A stretch of DNA of 5,749 nt from Treponema sp. (lineage in GTDB: Bacteria; Spirochaetota; Spirochaetia; Treponematales; Breznakiellaceae), in the NCBI GenBank assembly GCA_031254385.1, contig JAIRUO010000172.1:1-5749 (forward strand), in the 5' to 3' direction. The number at the start of each line of letters is the position of its first letter. The first letter of the stretch is position 1. The position numbers were made by a program, and so were the translations under genes. Positions 1 through 5,506 of this stretch are shown piece after piece. Below the pieces are notes generated by a model. It did not search any database. It was not told the origin of the DNA and was given only the letters and a program-made list of their open reading frames with translations.

Positions 1-1
1 C

Positions 2-703
2 ATCCTTGAGGATGGCACTAAGGTCCGGCTTTTCTTTGAAGAGGATCAGTTGGTTGCGGGAGCTTATGAACTCATTGTCATTAATCCCGGCGGCCTTCAG
101 ACCGGCAGAAGCGGGATTAACTTTGCCCCTCTTGAGCCTGTTGAAATAGCTGATACTGTTGATATGATCGAGGATATTGAGCCTATTCAGCTTACGGAAA
201 ATCTAAAACCGGCGTACTTGTTTCTGGGCCTGGCATGGGTGCCGTCATTCACGGTTTATGGCGATAAAGCGCATTTTTCCGGGCATAATCTGTCTCTCCT
301 CGGCTTTGCGGCTCGTTTTGGCGCGGTACTGACCAAATGGAATTACTTTGGCTTCAATCCCGGATCGGAATTGACAATATCCTATAATTATTTCGGTACA
401 GGTTCCAGCGGAAAAGCACATTTGTTGGCATTTGGGCTGAATCTGTTAGGTGTCAAGTGGCTTCCCGGCAACAGGATGGCCTTAACATTACGGCTTGGAG
501 CCGGATACAGCCTTCTGTTTGCTGACGGCGTTGTTTTTTCAGGCTGGAGTTCTTTCCATACAAACGTGGGCGTTTCATTCATTTGGTTGCCCCTGGGGCC
601 TCTGCCTCTGTATGTGGAAACCGGCATTGACTACGCCCATTGGTTCACGGTTCCGGCGATCGGCGCTTTGCGGCCCTGGATTGGCATGGGCCTGTGGTTT
701 TAA
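2..703 (+). CDS. C-terminal part of a probable outer-membrane beta-barrel protein with an IPT/TIG-like segment (5' end missing)
   Basis: The frame is open from the left edge, so the gene starts upstream of the window; the TTG at 50 is internal and not needed as a start. The first 40 or so visible residues (KVRLFFEEDQ, then AYELIVINPGGL) resemble the end of an IPT/TIG immunoglobulin-like domain. An acidic, Pro-containing linker follows (EPVEIADTVDMIEDIEPI). The last 165 or so residues alternate hydrophobic and polar positions, are rich in Gly, Tyr, Trp and Phe, and have short turns. The chain ends in Trp-Phe. A terminal aromatic residue is a known sorting signal for outer-membrane beta-barrels. 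I infer a small barrel of about eight strands carrying a periplasmic or surface Ig-like domain. The function is unknown and no named family is recognised. The gene converges on tatQM with a 7-bp gap and no visible terminator. Confidence 0.7.
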   Translation: MLEDGTKVRLFFEEDQLVAGAYELIVINPGGLQTGRSGINFAPLEPVEIADTVDMIEDIEPIQLTENLKPAYLFLGLAWVPSFTVYGDKAHFSGHNLSLLGFAARFGAVLTKWNYFGFNPGSELTISYNYFGTGSSGKAHLLAFGLNLLGVKWLPGNRMALTLRLGAGYSLLFADGVVFSGWSSFHTNVGVSFIWLPLGPLPLYVETGIDYAHWFTVPAIGALRPWIGMGLWF

Positions 704-710
704 CCCCTAA

Positions 711-2576
711 TTACCCGAACAAGCTAGGCAGGAAAGTCGAGAGCACAGGAATGTAGGTAACCAGCAGTATGACCGCCACCCGGATAATTAAGAAGGGTAA
801 CACGTTCTGGCATATCTCCACAAAAGGCTTGTTAAAACGGTAAGTAGCGAGGAACAGGTTCATTCCAACCGGAGGAGTCAGATAGCCTAGTTCCAGATTG
901 GTTATAAAGATAATGCCAAGGTGAACCGGATCAACGCCGTAGGCCATGCCCAAAGGAGAAATCAGGGGCAGGACTATCAAAATAGCGGAAAAAATGTCCA
1001 TTAAGCAGCCCACCACAATCAATGCCAGGTTAAGAAGCAGAAGGAACACATATTTTGATTGAATCGCGCTGTGCATCCATCTGACCAGGGCTTCCGGTAT
1101 CTGCGTACTGACAATAAAATAAGACAGGGCCTGTGATAATGCCAGAATGGAAAGAAGGCCGCCTATTATGGGAACCGCCTTGCCAAGGATATTGGGTATG
1201 TCTTTAAATTTTATGTCCCTGTGGATAAAAATCTCTACAATAAAAACATAGATCAGCGCAGCCGATCCAATCTCCACAAGGGAAAGGATGCCTGTAAAAT
1301 ATCCGGCAATAAGGAAGACCGGAAGAAGAATCTCAAATGCGGAAGCCTTTACAGCTAACGCAGCTTTTTTCACGTTAAATGATTCAAGGGGTATCTTGAC
1401 CTTCATGGAAATAACAATGCCAAAAACAATAGCCGACACGACCAGAACAATACCCGGAATAACTCCGCCTAAAAACAGGTGTATAATATTTGTCTGGGTC
1501 TTTGAGCCGACAAGAATAATGGGCAGGCTGGGCGGAAAAAGCAGGCCAATGCTCCCCACAGATGTCAAGAGCCCTATGGAAAACTTTTCCGGGTACTTGG
1601 CGTGATCGCTTAAGATGACGTAAAGAAGGCCGCCAAGCGCCAGAATTGTTACGCCTGATGCGCCGGTAAACGAGGTAAAGAACGCGCAGATCAATACCGT
1701 GGCAATAATCATTCCTCCGGGGAGCCAGGCGAAGAGGCTGCGGAAAGTGTACACCAGCCGTTCCCCGGCTTTGCTTTCGGAAAGGAAGAAGCCTGTAAGC
1801 GTAAACAGGGGGATGGCAACAAAACTGTTTAAGGTTAAGCCTGTATAAATCTGATTGGCCACTACGTCCGCTTCTCCGCCTCCAGCCTGGATAAGGAAAA
1901 GGGACAAAGCGCCCATAGTTATAAAGAGGGGAACCCCTGCAAGGGCTGCAACAATCAGGAAGATAGTTGCAGGAATCTTGAGGGAATTGGTCAAGACGTA
2001 AAAGAAATCGCTTATATCCCAAAAGACTTCTGGCGGATTAAAACCCCAGATTAATTTTCCAATTACAGGAAGCGAACAGACGGTTGCCAGAATTACAGCT
2101 AACACGGGCAGGATCTTCAACCAGCCGGAAACCGGGGTAAGGCGGGCAAAACGGAACGCTATTACCGCATAACCAAGGGGGATTATCATAGCGAAAACCT
2201 GATCCGGTATAAAGCCGATCATGGTCCAGGGTGTAAGGGCCATTTTGACAAAAGAAGCACCGCACCAGACTAAAACCGTTGCGGTAAAAACGGATATCAG
2301 GCTTGCAAGGACTGCAAGGCCGTGTTTGATTTTTTCAGGACAGAAGAACTCCACAACGGTAATGGCAAGGTGCTGTTTTTTTCTGGTGCATATCATTCCC
2401 GAAATAAGTCCGACTACCAAAAGGAAATGAACTATCAGCTCAGAAGAAGAAGGTATCCCTGTTCTAAGTATCAGCCTGGCAACAGCCTCCCCTGCGGGGA
2501 GCAGGGCAAGGAGCGCGATAAAGATATAGCATATAGCTTCTTCAATTTTCCAGATTAGTGGGACCTTTTCTTCCAT
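711..2576 (-). CDS. tatQM: Fused TRAP transporter permease, small (DctQ-like) plus large (DctM-like) subunit, of a TPAT system
   Basis: This is the inner-membrane permease of a tripartite ATP-independent periplasmic (TRAP) transporter, a family that uses an ion gradient to import a ligand delivered by a binding protein. Of 621 residues, about 1-145 form a DctQ-like domain with four hydrophobic helices. A further hydrophobic segment lies at about 152-176. Residues from about 200 to 617 form a DctM-like domain of many membrane helices. DctM hallmarks visible are FTGASGVTILALGG (302-315), YPEKFSIGLLTSVGSIGLLF then PPSLP (328-352), MDIFSAILIVLPL (526-538) and NLELGYLTPPVGMNLF (560-575). The length fits a Q domain plus an M domain in one chain, as in other fused QM permeases. 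The ATG lies 7 bases after the tatP stop with no clear Shine-Dalgarno sequence, which suggests translational coupling. It is the last gene of the operon. The substrate cannot be read from the sequence. Confidence 0.93.
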   Translation of the reverse strand: MEEKVPLIWKIEEAICYIFIALLALLPAGEAVARLILRTGIPSSSELIVHFLLVVGLISGMICTRKKQHLAITVVEFFCPEKIKHGLAVLASLISVFTATVLVWCGASFVKMALTPWTMIGFIPDQVFAMIIPLGYAVIAFRFARLTPVSGWLKILPVLAVILATVCSLPVIGKLIWGFNPPEVFWDISDFFYVLTNSLKIPATIFLIVAALAGVPLFITMGALSLFLIQAGGGEADVVANQIYTGLTLNSFVAIPLFTLTGFFLSESKAGERLVYTFRSLFAWLPGGMIIATVLICAFFTSFTGASGVTILALGGLLYVILSDHAKYPEKFSIGLLTSVGSIGLLFPPSLPIILVGSKTQTNIIHLFLGGVIPGIVLVVSAIVFGIVISMKVKIPLESFNVKKAALAVKASAFEILLPVFLIAGYFTGILSLVEIGSAALIYVFIVEIFIHRDIKFKDIPNILGKAVPIIGGLLSILALSQALSYFIVSTQIPEALVRWMHSAIQSKYVFLLLLNLALIVVGCLMDIFSAILIVLPLISPLGMAYGVDPVHLGIIFITNLELGYLTPPVGMNLFLATYRFNKPFVEICQNVLPFLIIRVAVILLVTYIPVLSTFLPSLFG

Positions 2577-2583
2577 GATGAAT

Positions 2584-3585
2584 TTACCGTCCGTTGCGAT
2601 AGTTTCTTAGGATCGTGGTAAATCTATTGTAAAGATCCCGGTTAAAAGTTGTACCTAAAAGGCCAGGAATAGCTCTGTCAGATTCATTATACCAGAGCTG
2701 GATCTGGCTCGCGCTTGGGGTGTTTATCTGGAGGCCGTAGCGCCTCATTGTTTCCAATGCTTCGGTTTCAAGGGCTATTATGGAAAGATCCATTTCCCGT
2801 TCCACCCTCTTTGATATTTCCAGTATCCTTGCCCTGTAGCGTTCGGGAATGGCCCTCCAGCCTGGCTGGTTCATTACAAGCCCGCCCATTACAGGTGCAA
2901 TATTAAGATTGAGCATATTTCTTGCTACGCCAAATATCTGATTCGCCGCCGCAAGTAAAGGACTATCATAAACAGCGTCAATCATGCCGCTGTTCAGCGA
3001 AATAATTATGTCTGCATCAGCTACGTTTATTGTCTGATAACCCATAGCCCTTAGAGCCTGTGTTAATTCAGCCTGACCCGGTATAGTTCCCAGCTTCATT
3101 CTGGTTAAGTCGGATGGCGTTAAAATCGGACTCTTGGAAAAGAATCTGACCCATCCGGCCCTGGCCCATGCCAATACCTGGAAGCCCTTGCTGCTCATTA
3201 TGCGCTCAAGATCGTCTTTGGCGCTTGCAAGGACGATGTCAAGTTCAGCATCGGTTCTGATCATAAAGGGAACGCTTATGGTCATTATTTCCTGGGCAAT
3301 AGCACTTAGGCCCACTGTGCTAAATACAGCCCCCTGAATCTCGTTAAGCCTGAGCTTTCGAAGCACGTCCAGTTCACCGCCGGCAACCCCGTTGTGAAAA
3401 ATCTGGAAAGTCACTTCGCGGTTCGTAACCTGGGTCCATTCTGCTGCCAAGCGGTTGAGCGCCTGACCCCAGGCGGTGTTCTCCGGAACCATGGAAGCTA
3501 TTCTGATTACCCTTTGCGCATAAAGGGGTGCCAGCCCCAACATGAAAACAATTACTAAAATAAAGATGCTACTTTTCTTCATCAT
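2584..3585 (-). CDS. tatP: TRAP transporter periplasmic solute-binding protein (DctP family, TPAT type)
   Basis: This is the extracytoplasmic substrate-binding protein that captures a ligand in the periplasm and passes it to TatQM. The 333 residues fit the DctP family (about 320-340). The N-terminus is a signal peptide (MMKKSS, hydrophobic 7-19) with a likely signal peptidase I site after LYA23. There is no cysteine anywhere, so it is not a lipoprotein, whereas the T. pallidum counterpart has been described as one. DctP features are the first strand VIRIASMVPENTAWG (26-40), GGELDVLRKLRLNEIQG (69-85), and LTPSDLTRMKLGTIPG (155-170) followed by DADIIISLNSGMIDAVYDSPL (190-210). At the position where classical DctP proteins have the carboxylate-binding Arg (pattern K-I-R-V), I align Gly166. 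A strong ribosome-binding site precedes two adjacent Met codons, and the second (3580-3582) is better spaced. The gene lies 36 bp after tatT and 7 bp before tatQM. Confidence 0.92.
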   Translation of the reverse strand: MMKKSSIFILVIVFMLGLAPLYAQRVIRIASMVPENTAWGQALNRLAAEWTQVTNREVTFQIFHNGVAGGELDVLRKLRLNEIQGAVFSTVGLSAIAQEIMTISVPFMIRTDAELDIVLASAKDDLERIMSSKGFQVLAWARAGWVRFFSKSPILTPSDLTRMKLGTIPGQAELTQALRAMGYQTINVADADIIISLNSGMIDAVYDSPLLAAANQIFGVARNMLNLNIAPVMGGLVMNQPGWRAIPERYRARILEISKRVEREMDLSIIALETEALETMRRYGLQINTPSASQIQLWYNESDRAIPGLLGTTFNRDLYNRFTTILRNYRNGR

Positions 3586-3588
3586 ACC

Positions 3589-3594
3589 CCTCCT
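3589..3594 (-). promoter_or_regulatory. Strong Shine-Dalgarno site of tatP
   Basis: The minus strand reads AGGAGG in the 36-bp gap between tatT and tatP. It is 3 nt from the first ATG and 6 nt from the second, so initiation at the second Met is at least as likely. It is the only strong ribosome-binding site seen in the operon, which suggests tatP is translated at a higher rate than its neighbours, as is usual for binding proteins. Confidence 0.8.
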
Positions 3595-3621
3595 ATATTG
3601 TACGACTTTAAGCCGGGTATT

Positions 3622-4626
3622 TTACCATTCGTCATCCCATTCCCAGCCTTCCAAATCCCAATCCCAATCGTCAGAACCTAATGATATAAAATAGGCGCCC
3701 GCGTTATCCAGCAGGAACCTAGCTTTTTGAAGAGAGAGAATATTCACCAACCGGTTTGACGTATCTGCGTCAGGGTTAATAGCCAGCGCGGTTTCCAGCA
3801 TTTCCTTAAACGTATCGTAATCCTGAGCCGGAATTGCCACTGATTTAGCATAAGACACATAAGGGCTTGCAGAAAGTCCGCCACTTTTTTCTACGGCTCT
3901 TTGGAAATGCTGAAAGGCCAAATCCCTGTTTCCTCCAAGGTTCGCCGGCAGTGCCGAATAAAAAATGATGAAGAAGTCGTCAATGGCACCGTTATTGAAA
4001 TCCGGGTCAAGCACGTAAGCCCTTTCGATCATTGCTTTTAATTCAGGGATTCTAATTCCCAGCGTCATATTAAAGGAGTCCAGGGAAAAGGCGGAAAGCA
4101 CCCCTGCAACAGCCCAGTAGAGGTAGGGAACATCGTCCTTCTTCATTTTGGCAAGGAAGGAGTCAAGAGTTCCGTTCTCATACGCGCCAATAAAGCCGGG
4201 ATATTTCAAATCAAGGCCGCCATAGAGAAGGTCCGCGCCCCTGAGGAAGAGGTTCTTTGCGCGTTCCAGTTCCGCTGCTTTTTCCATATATCTATCGACC
4301 GGAAGCATTTCTGCCGGAGACTGGACAAAGGCATTGGCGTACATCACGAAAAGGGACCCTGTGGTAAGAATAAGGCCCTGATGCTTGGGATTTTGGGAGA
4401 GCAGGGCCTCGTACATTTTAATGGCAAAGGGCAGAGCGTCCCCGACCAGAATTGGGTCAGAATCGCCGGTAAAAACATCCGCGCTTCCCGATCCCGTAAG
4501 GGCGTTAGAAACCGCGTTTATGGCTAGCTTGCTGATGGAACAGGAATTCAGCAAAAGAAAGCAAAAGATGCATGCCCAAAGGCTAAGAGTTTTTCTGTTC
4601 TTTGATAATATGAATTTAATTTCCAT
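3622..4626 (-). CDS. tatT: TatT-like TPR lipoprotein of the TPR-associated TRAP transporter (TPAT)
   Basis: This is the accessory T component of a TPAT. In T. pallidum the TatT protein (TP0956) has degenerate tetratricopeptide-like repeats and assembles with the TRAP binding protein in the periplasm. Here the N-terminus has basic residues (K9, R11, K12), a hydrophobic stretch (15-26) and a lipobox LNSC with Cys29, so it should be lipid-anchored. The mature part (about 334 residues in all) is mostly helical, with Ala/Leu/Tyr-rich segments such as LPFAIKMYEALLSQNPKHQG and RDLAFQHFQRAVEKSGG that fit TPR-like helix pairs. Diverged repeats make exact counts unsafe. The final 17 residues (318-334) are almost only Asp, Glu and Trp, an unusual tail. 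It is the first gene of the operon with its own promoter. No Shine-Dalgarno precedes the ATG, and no other start keeps the signal peptide. Identification relies on order, length, lipobox and sequence resemblance. Confidence 0.87.
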   Translation of the reverse strand: MEIKFILSKNRKTLSLWACIFCFLLLNSCSISKLAINAVSNALTGSGSADVFTGDSDPILVGDALPFAIKMYEALLSQNPKHQGLILTTGSLFVMYANAFVQSPAEMLPVDRYMEKAAELERAKNLFLRGADLLYGGLDLKYPGFIGAYENGTLDSFLAKMKKDDVPYLYWAVAGVLSAFSLDSFNMTLGIRIPELKAMIERAYVLDPDFNNGAIDDFFIIFYSALPANLGGNRDLAFQHFQRAVEKSGGLSASPYVSYAKSVAIPAQDYDTFKEMLETALAINPDADTSNRLVNILSLQKARFLLDNAGAYFISLGSDDWDWDLEGWEWDDEW

Positions 4627-4634
4627 ATATATTT

Positions 4635-4663
4635 ATAATAGTATCGACTTTCAATACTGTCAA
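4635..4663 (-). promoter_or_regulatory. Sigma70-type promoter of the tatT-tatP-tatQM operon
   Basis: On the minus strand the -35 box is TTGACA (4658-4663), a perfect match. A 17-bp spacer separates it from the -10 box TATTAT (4635-4640), five of six matches. Only 8 bases separate the -10 box from the tatT ATG (4624-4626). Transcription starting about 7 bases after the -10 box would begin one or two bases before the ATG, giving a leaderless or nearly leaderless mRNA. Alternative -10 hexamers here have spacers of 12 or 20 bp and are poor choices. Confidence 0.8.
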
Positions 4664-4672
4664 ACCTGTAAA

Positions 4673-4714
4673 TTAGGGGTTAGGGGTTAGGGACTAGGGA
4701 ACAGGGAACGGGGG
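4673..4714 (+). repeat. Degenerate G-rich heptamer array with G-quadruplex potential
   Basis: Six consecutive 7-mers run TTAGGGG, TTAGGGG, TTAGGGA, CTAGGGA, ACAGGGA, ACGGGGG. Runs of three or more G separated by 3-4 bases satisfy the usual G-quadruplex pattern on the plus strand, which is the template strand for dnaQ and tatT. The array holds the dnaQ stop codon (4680-4682) and encodes its last 11 or so residues. Its left end is 9 bp from the -35 box of the tat promoter. Short heptameric tandem repeats of this kind are known from other bacteria; I cannot tell whether this one occurs elsewhere in the genome. Confidence 0.8.
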
Positions 4715-5312
4715 TGTTGTTAGAGGTCTGTGCGTGGTAGTCTGTGCGTGGTAGTACTATGCGGATGAAAATCTTCATGCAAAGTAGGGCGTCATCTTCG
4801 GCACGGTGGGCGTTCATTGTAGAGAGGCCCAAATCCGCAGCCAGGTTCTGGAGCGAATAGCTCTTGAGGCCAGCGAAACACTCTCTGGAAAGAACAAGGG
4901 TGTCTGCTATGCGGTTGGGCAGAACGGCGAAAGGAATCTGGGCTGAGCCTTCTGCCTTATTAAGCCTTTTGAGGGTTTCGTTGACAAAACCGCAGTCAAA
5001 GGGGGCGTTGTGGGCGACAATGAGAGTATTTTGGATAAATTTGAGAAAATTGGGCAGCGTTTCTTCAATGACAGGTTTGCCGGCAAGCATGGCATCGCTA
5101 ATCCCGTTTACCTTTCCGGCCTCTTCTGGCATGGGAATTTCAGGATTAATAAGGGCTGAATAGCGGGCCATAATGCCCCGCCGGTCAAATTTTATCGCGC
5201 CGAATTCCACAATGCGGTCAAGTTTTGGGTCAAGGCCGGTCGTTTCTATATCAAAGGCAGTAAAGAACTCGCCTTCGTTGTATGCTTTTATTATCCAGTC
5301 TAGTGATCCCAT
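4680..5312 (-). CDS. dnaQ: DnaQ-like 3'-5' exonuclease (DNA polymerase III epsilon type, DEDDh)
   Basis: This is a 3'-5' exonuclease of the DEDDh superfamily that probably serves as the proofreading epsilon subunit of DNA polymerase III or a related repair exonuclease. All three motifs are intact: Exo I FDIETTGLDP with Asp21 and Glu23; Exo II VAHNAPFD (99-106) with Asp106; Exo III HRAEDDA (169-175) with His169 and Asp174. At 210 residues it is shorter than E. coli epsilon (243) and has no obvious polymerase-binding tail. Residues from about 187 onward are encoded by a 14-bp tandem duplication and then by a heptamer array, so the tail (PRTDYHAQTSNN...) is probably not conserved. The chosen ATG gives a compact N-terminus just before Exo I. 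No Shine-Dalgarno is well placed (AGGG is about 17 nt away). Several DEDDh paralogues usually exist per genome, so the epsilon assignment is less sure than the fold. Confidence 0.88.
   Translation of the reverse strand: MGSLDWIIKAYNEGEFFTAFDIETTGLDPKLDRIVEFGAIKFDRRGIMARYSALINPEIPMPEEAGKVNGISDAMLAGKPVIEETLPNFLKFIQNTLIVAHNAPFDCGFVNETLKRLNKAEGSAQIPFAVLPNRIADTLVLSRECFAGLKSYSLQNLAADLGLSTMNAHRAEDDALLCMKIFIRIVLPRTDYHAQTSNNTPVPCSLVPNP
4726..4755. repeat. Perfect 14-bp tandem duplication within the 3' end of dnaQ
   Basis: GTCTGTGCGTGGTA occurs at 4726-4739 and again at 4740-4753, followed by the first two bases of a third copy. Because 14 is not a multiple of three, the copies are read in different frames (PRTD then YHAQT). 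Gain or loss of one copy would change the dnaQ C-terminus and its stop. Confidence 0.95.
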
Positions 5313-5318
5313 TTAATT

Positions 5319-5347
5319 AATATGACAAACCCTACGAAAATTGACAA
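5319..5347 (-). promoter_or_regulatory. Candidate promoter of dnaQ
   Basis: The minus strand carries TTGTCA (5342-5347; five of six -35 matches), a 17-bp spacer and CATATT (5319-5324; four of six -10 matches). The dnaQ ATG starts six bases after the -10 box, so this promoter would also give an almost leaderless mRNA. The -10 match is modest and an AT-rich region produces such matches by chance. Confidence 0.35.
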
Positions 5348-5354
5348 GATAATG

Positions 5355-5383
5355 GCATGGCAGAAGATCCCCCTCTTCTATGC
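5355..5383. other. Inverted repeat upstream of dnaQ
   Basis: GCAT, a 3-base bulge and AGAAGA (5362-5367) pair with TCTTCT (5374-5379) and ATGC (5380-5383), around a six-base loop TCCCCC. It lies 8 bp upstream of the candidate dnaQ -35 box, where an operator or transcript-end structure could sit. No U-run follows it on the minus strand. Chance is possible. Confidence 0.35.
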
Positions 5384-5409
5384 TTAAAAATCCGTTTTTA
5401 GGAGTTTTT
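5383..5409 (+). terminator. Weak A/T-stem hairpin followed by a T run
   Basis: CTTAAAAA (5383-5390), loop TCCG, TTTTTAGG (5395-5402) can form an eight-pair stem with one G-T wobble, followed on the plus strand by TTTTT (5405-5409). The stem is nearly all A-T, so it is weak, and no plus-strand gene is visible to be terminated. On the minus strand it sits between the transposase and dnaQ and might limit read-through. Confidence 0.25.
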
Positions 5410-5447
5410 CATACTATTGGGTTTGTTTTTCTGTTAAAAATCAGTGA

Positions 5448-5483
5448 AAATGTCCCCTACATAATTCAATAGAAATGTCCCCT
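5448..5483. repeat. Two direct 11-bp repeats at the IS end
   Basis: AAATGTCCCCT occurs at 5448-5458 and 5473-5483, 25 bp start to start, so the copies lie on roughly the same face of the helix about two and a half turns apart. The second copy also forms a 7-bp inverted repeat, AATGTCC (5474-5480) with GGACATT (5493-5499). I infer binding sites for the adjacent transposase. Confidence 0.75.
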
Positions 5484-5506
5484 GCCGACAAAGGACATTA
5501 GAGGCT

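Noticed and set aside
702..717. AACCCCTAA next to TTACCC between the convergent genes, resembling the complement of the heptamer array.
   Set aside because: Only about one unit matches and part of it is stop codons; too short to call a repeat copy.
1384..2022. Long open frame on the minus strand inside tatQM (and similar shorter frames in both directions elsewhere).
   Set aside because: It overlaps the clear TRAP permease in another frame and translates to an Arg/Pro/Cys-rich sequence without any family resemblance.
4673..4755. CRISPR array or true telomere.
   Set aside because: Units are 7 and 14 bp with no spacers, and the array lies inside a chromosomal gene boundary, not at a replicon end that can be seen.
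4864..5163. Plus-strand open frame opposite dnaQ.
   Set aside because: dnaQ carries all three exonuclease motifs on the other strand; this frame has no recognisable feature and no ribosome-binding site that stands out.
5341..5346. Perfect TTGACA on the plus strand.
   Set aside because: No acceptable -10 box lies 16-18 bp downstream and no plus-strand gene follows; its complement overlaps the candidate dnaQ -35 box.
5384..5442. TTAAAAATC occurs twice, 50 bp apart (5384-5392 and 5434-5442).
   Set aside because: A 9-mer of mostly A/T in an AT-rich spacer is expected by chance and has no other support.
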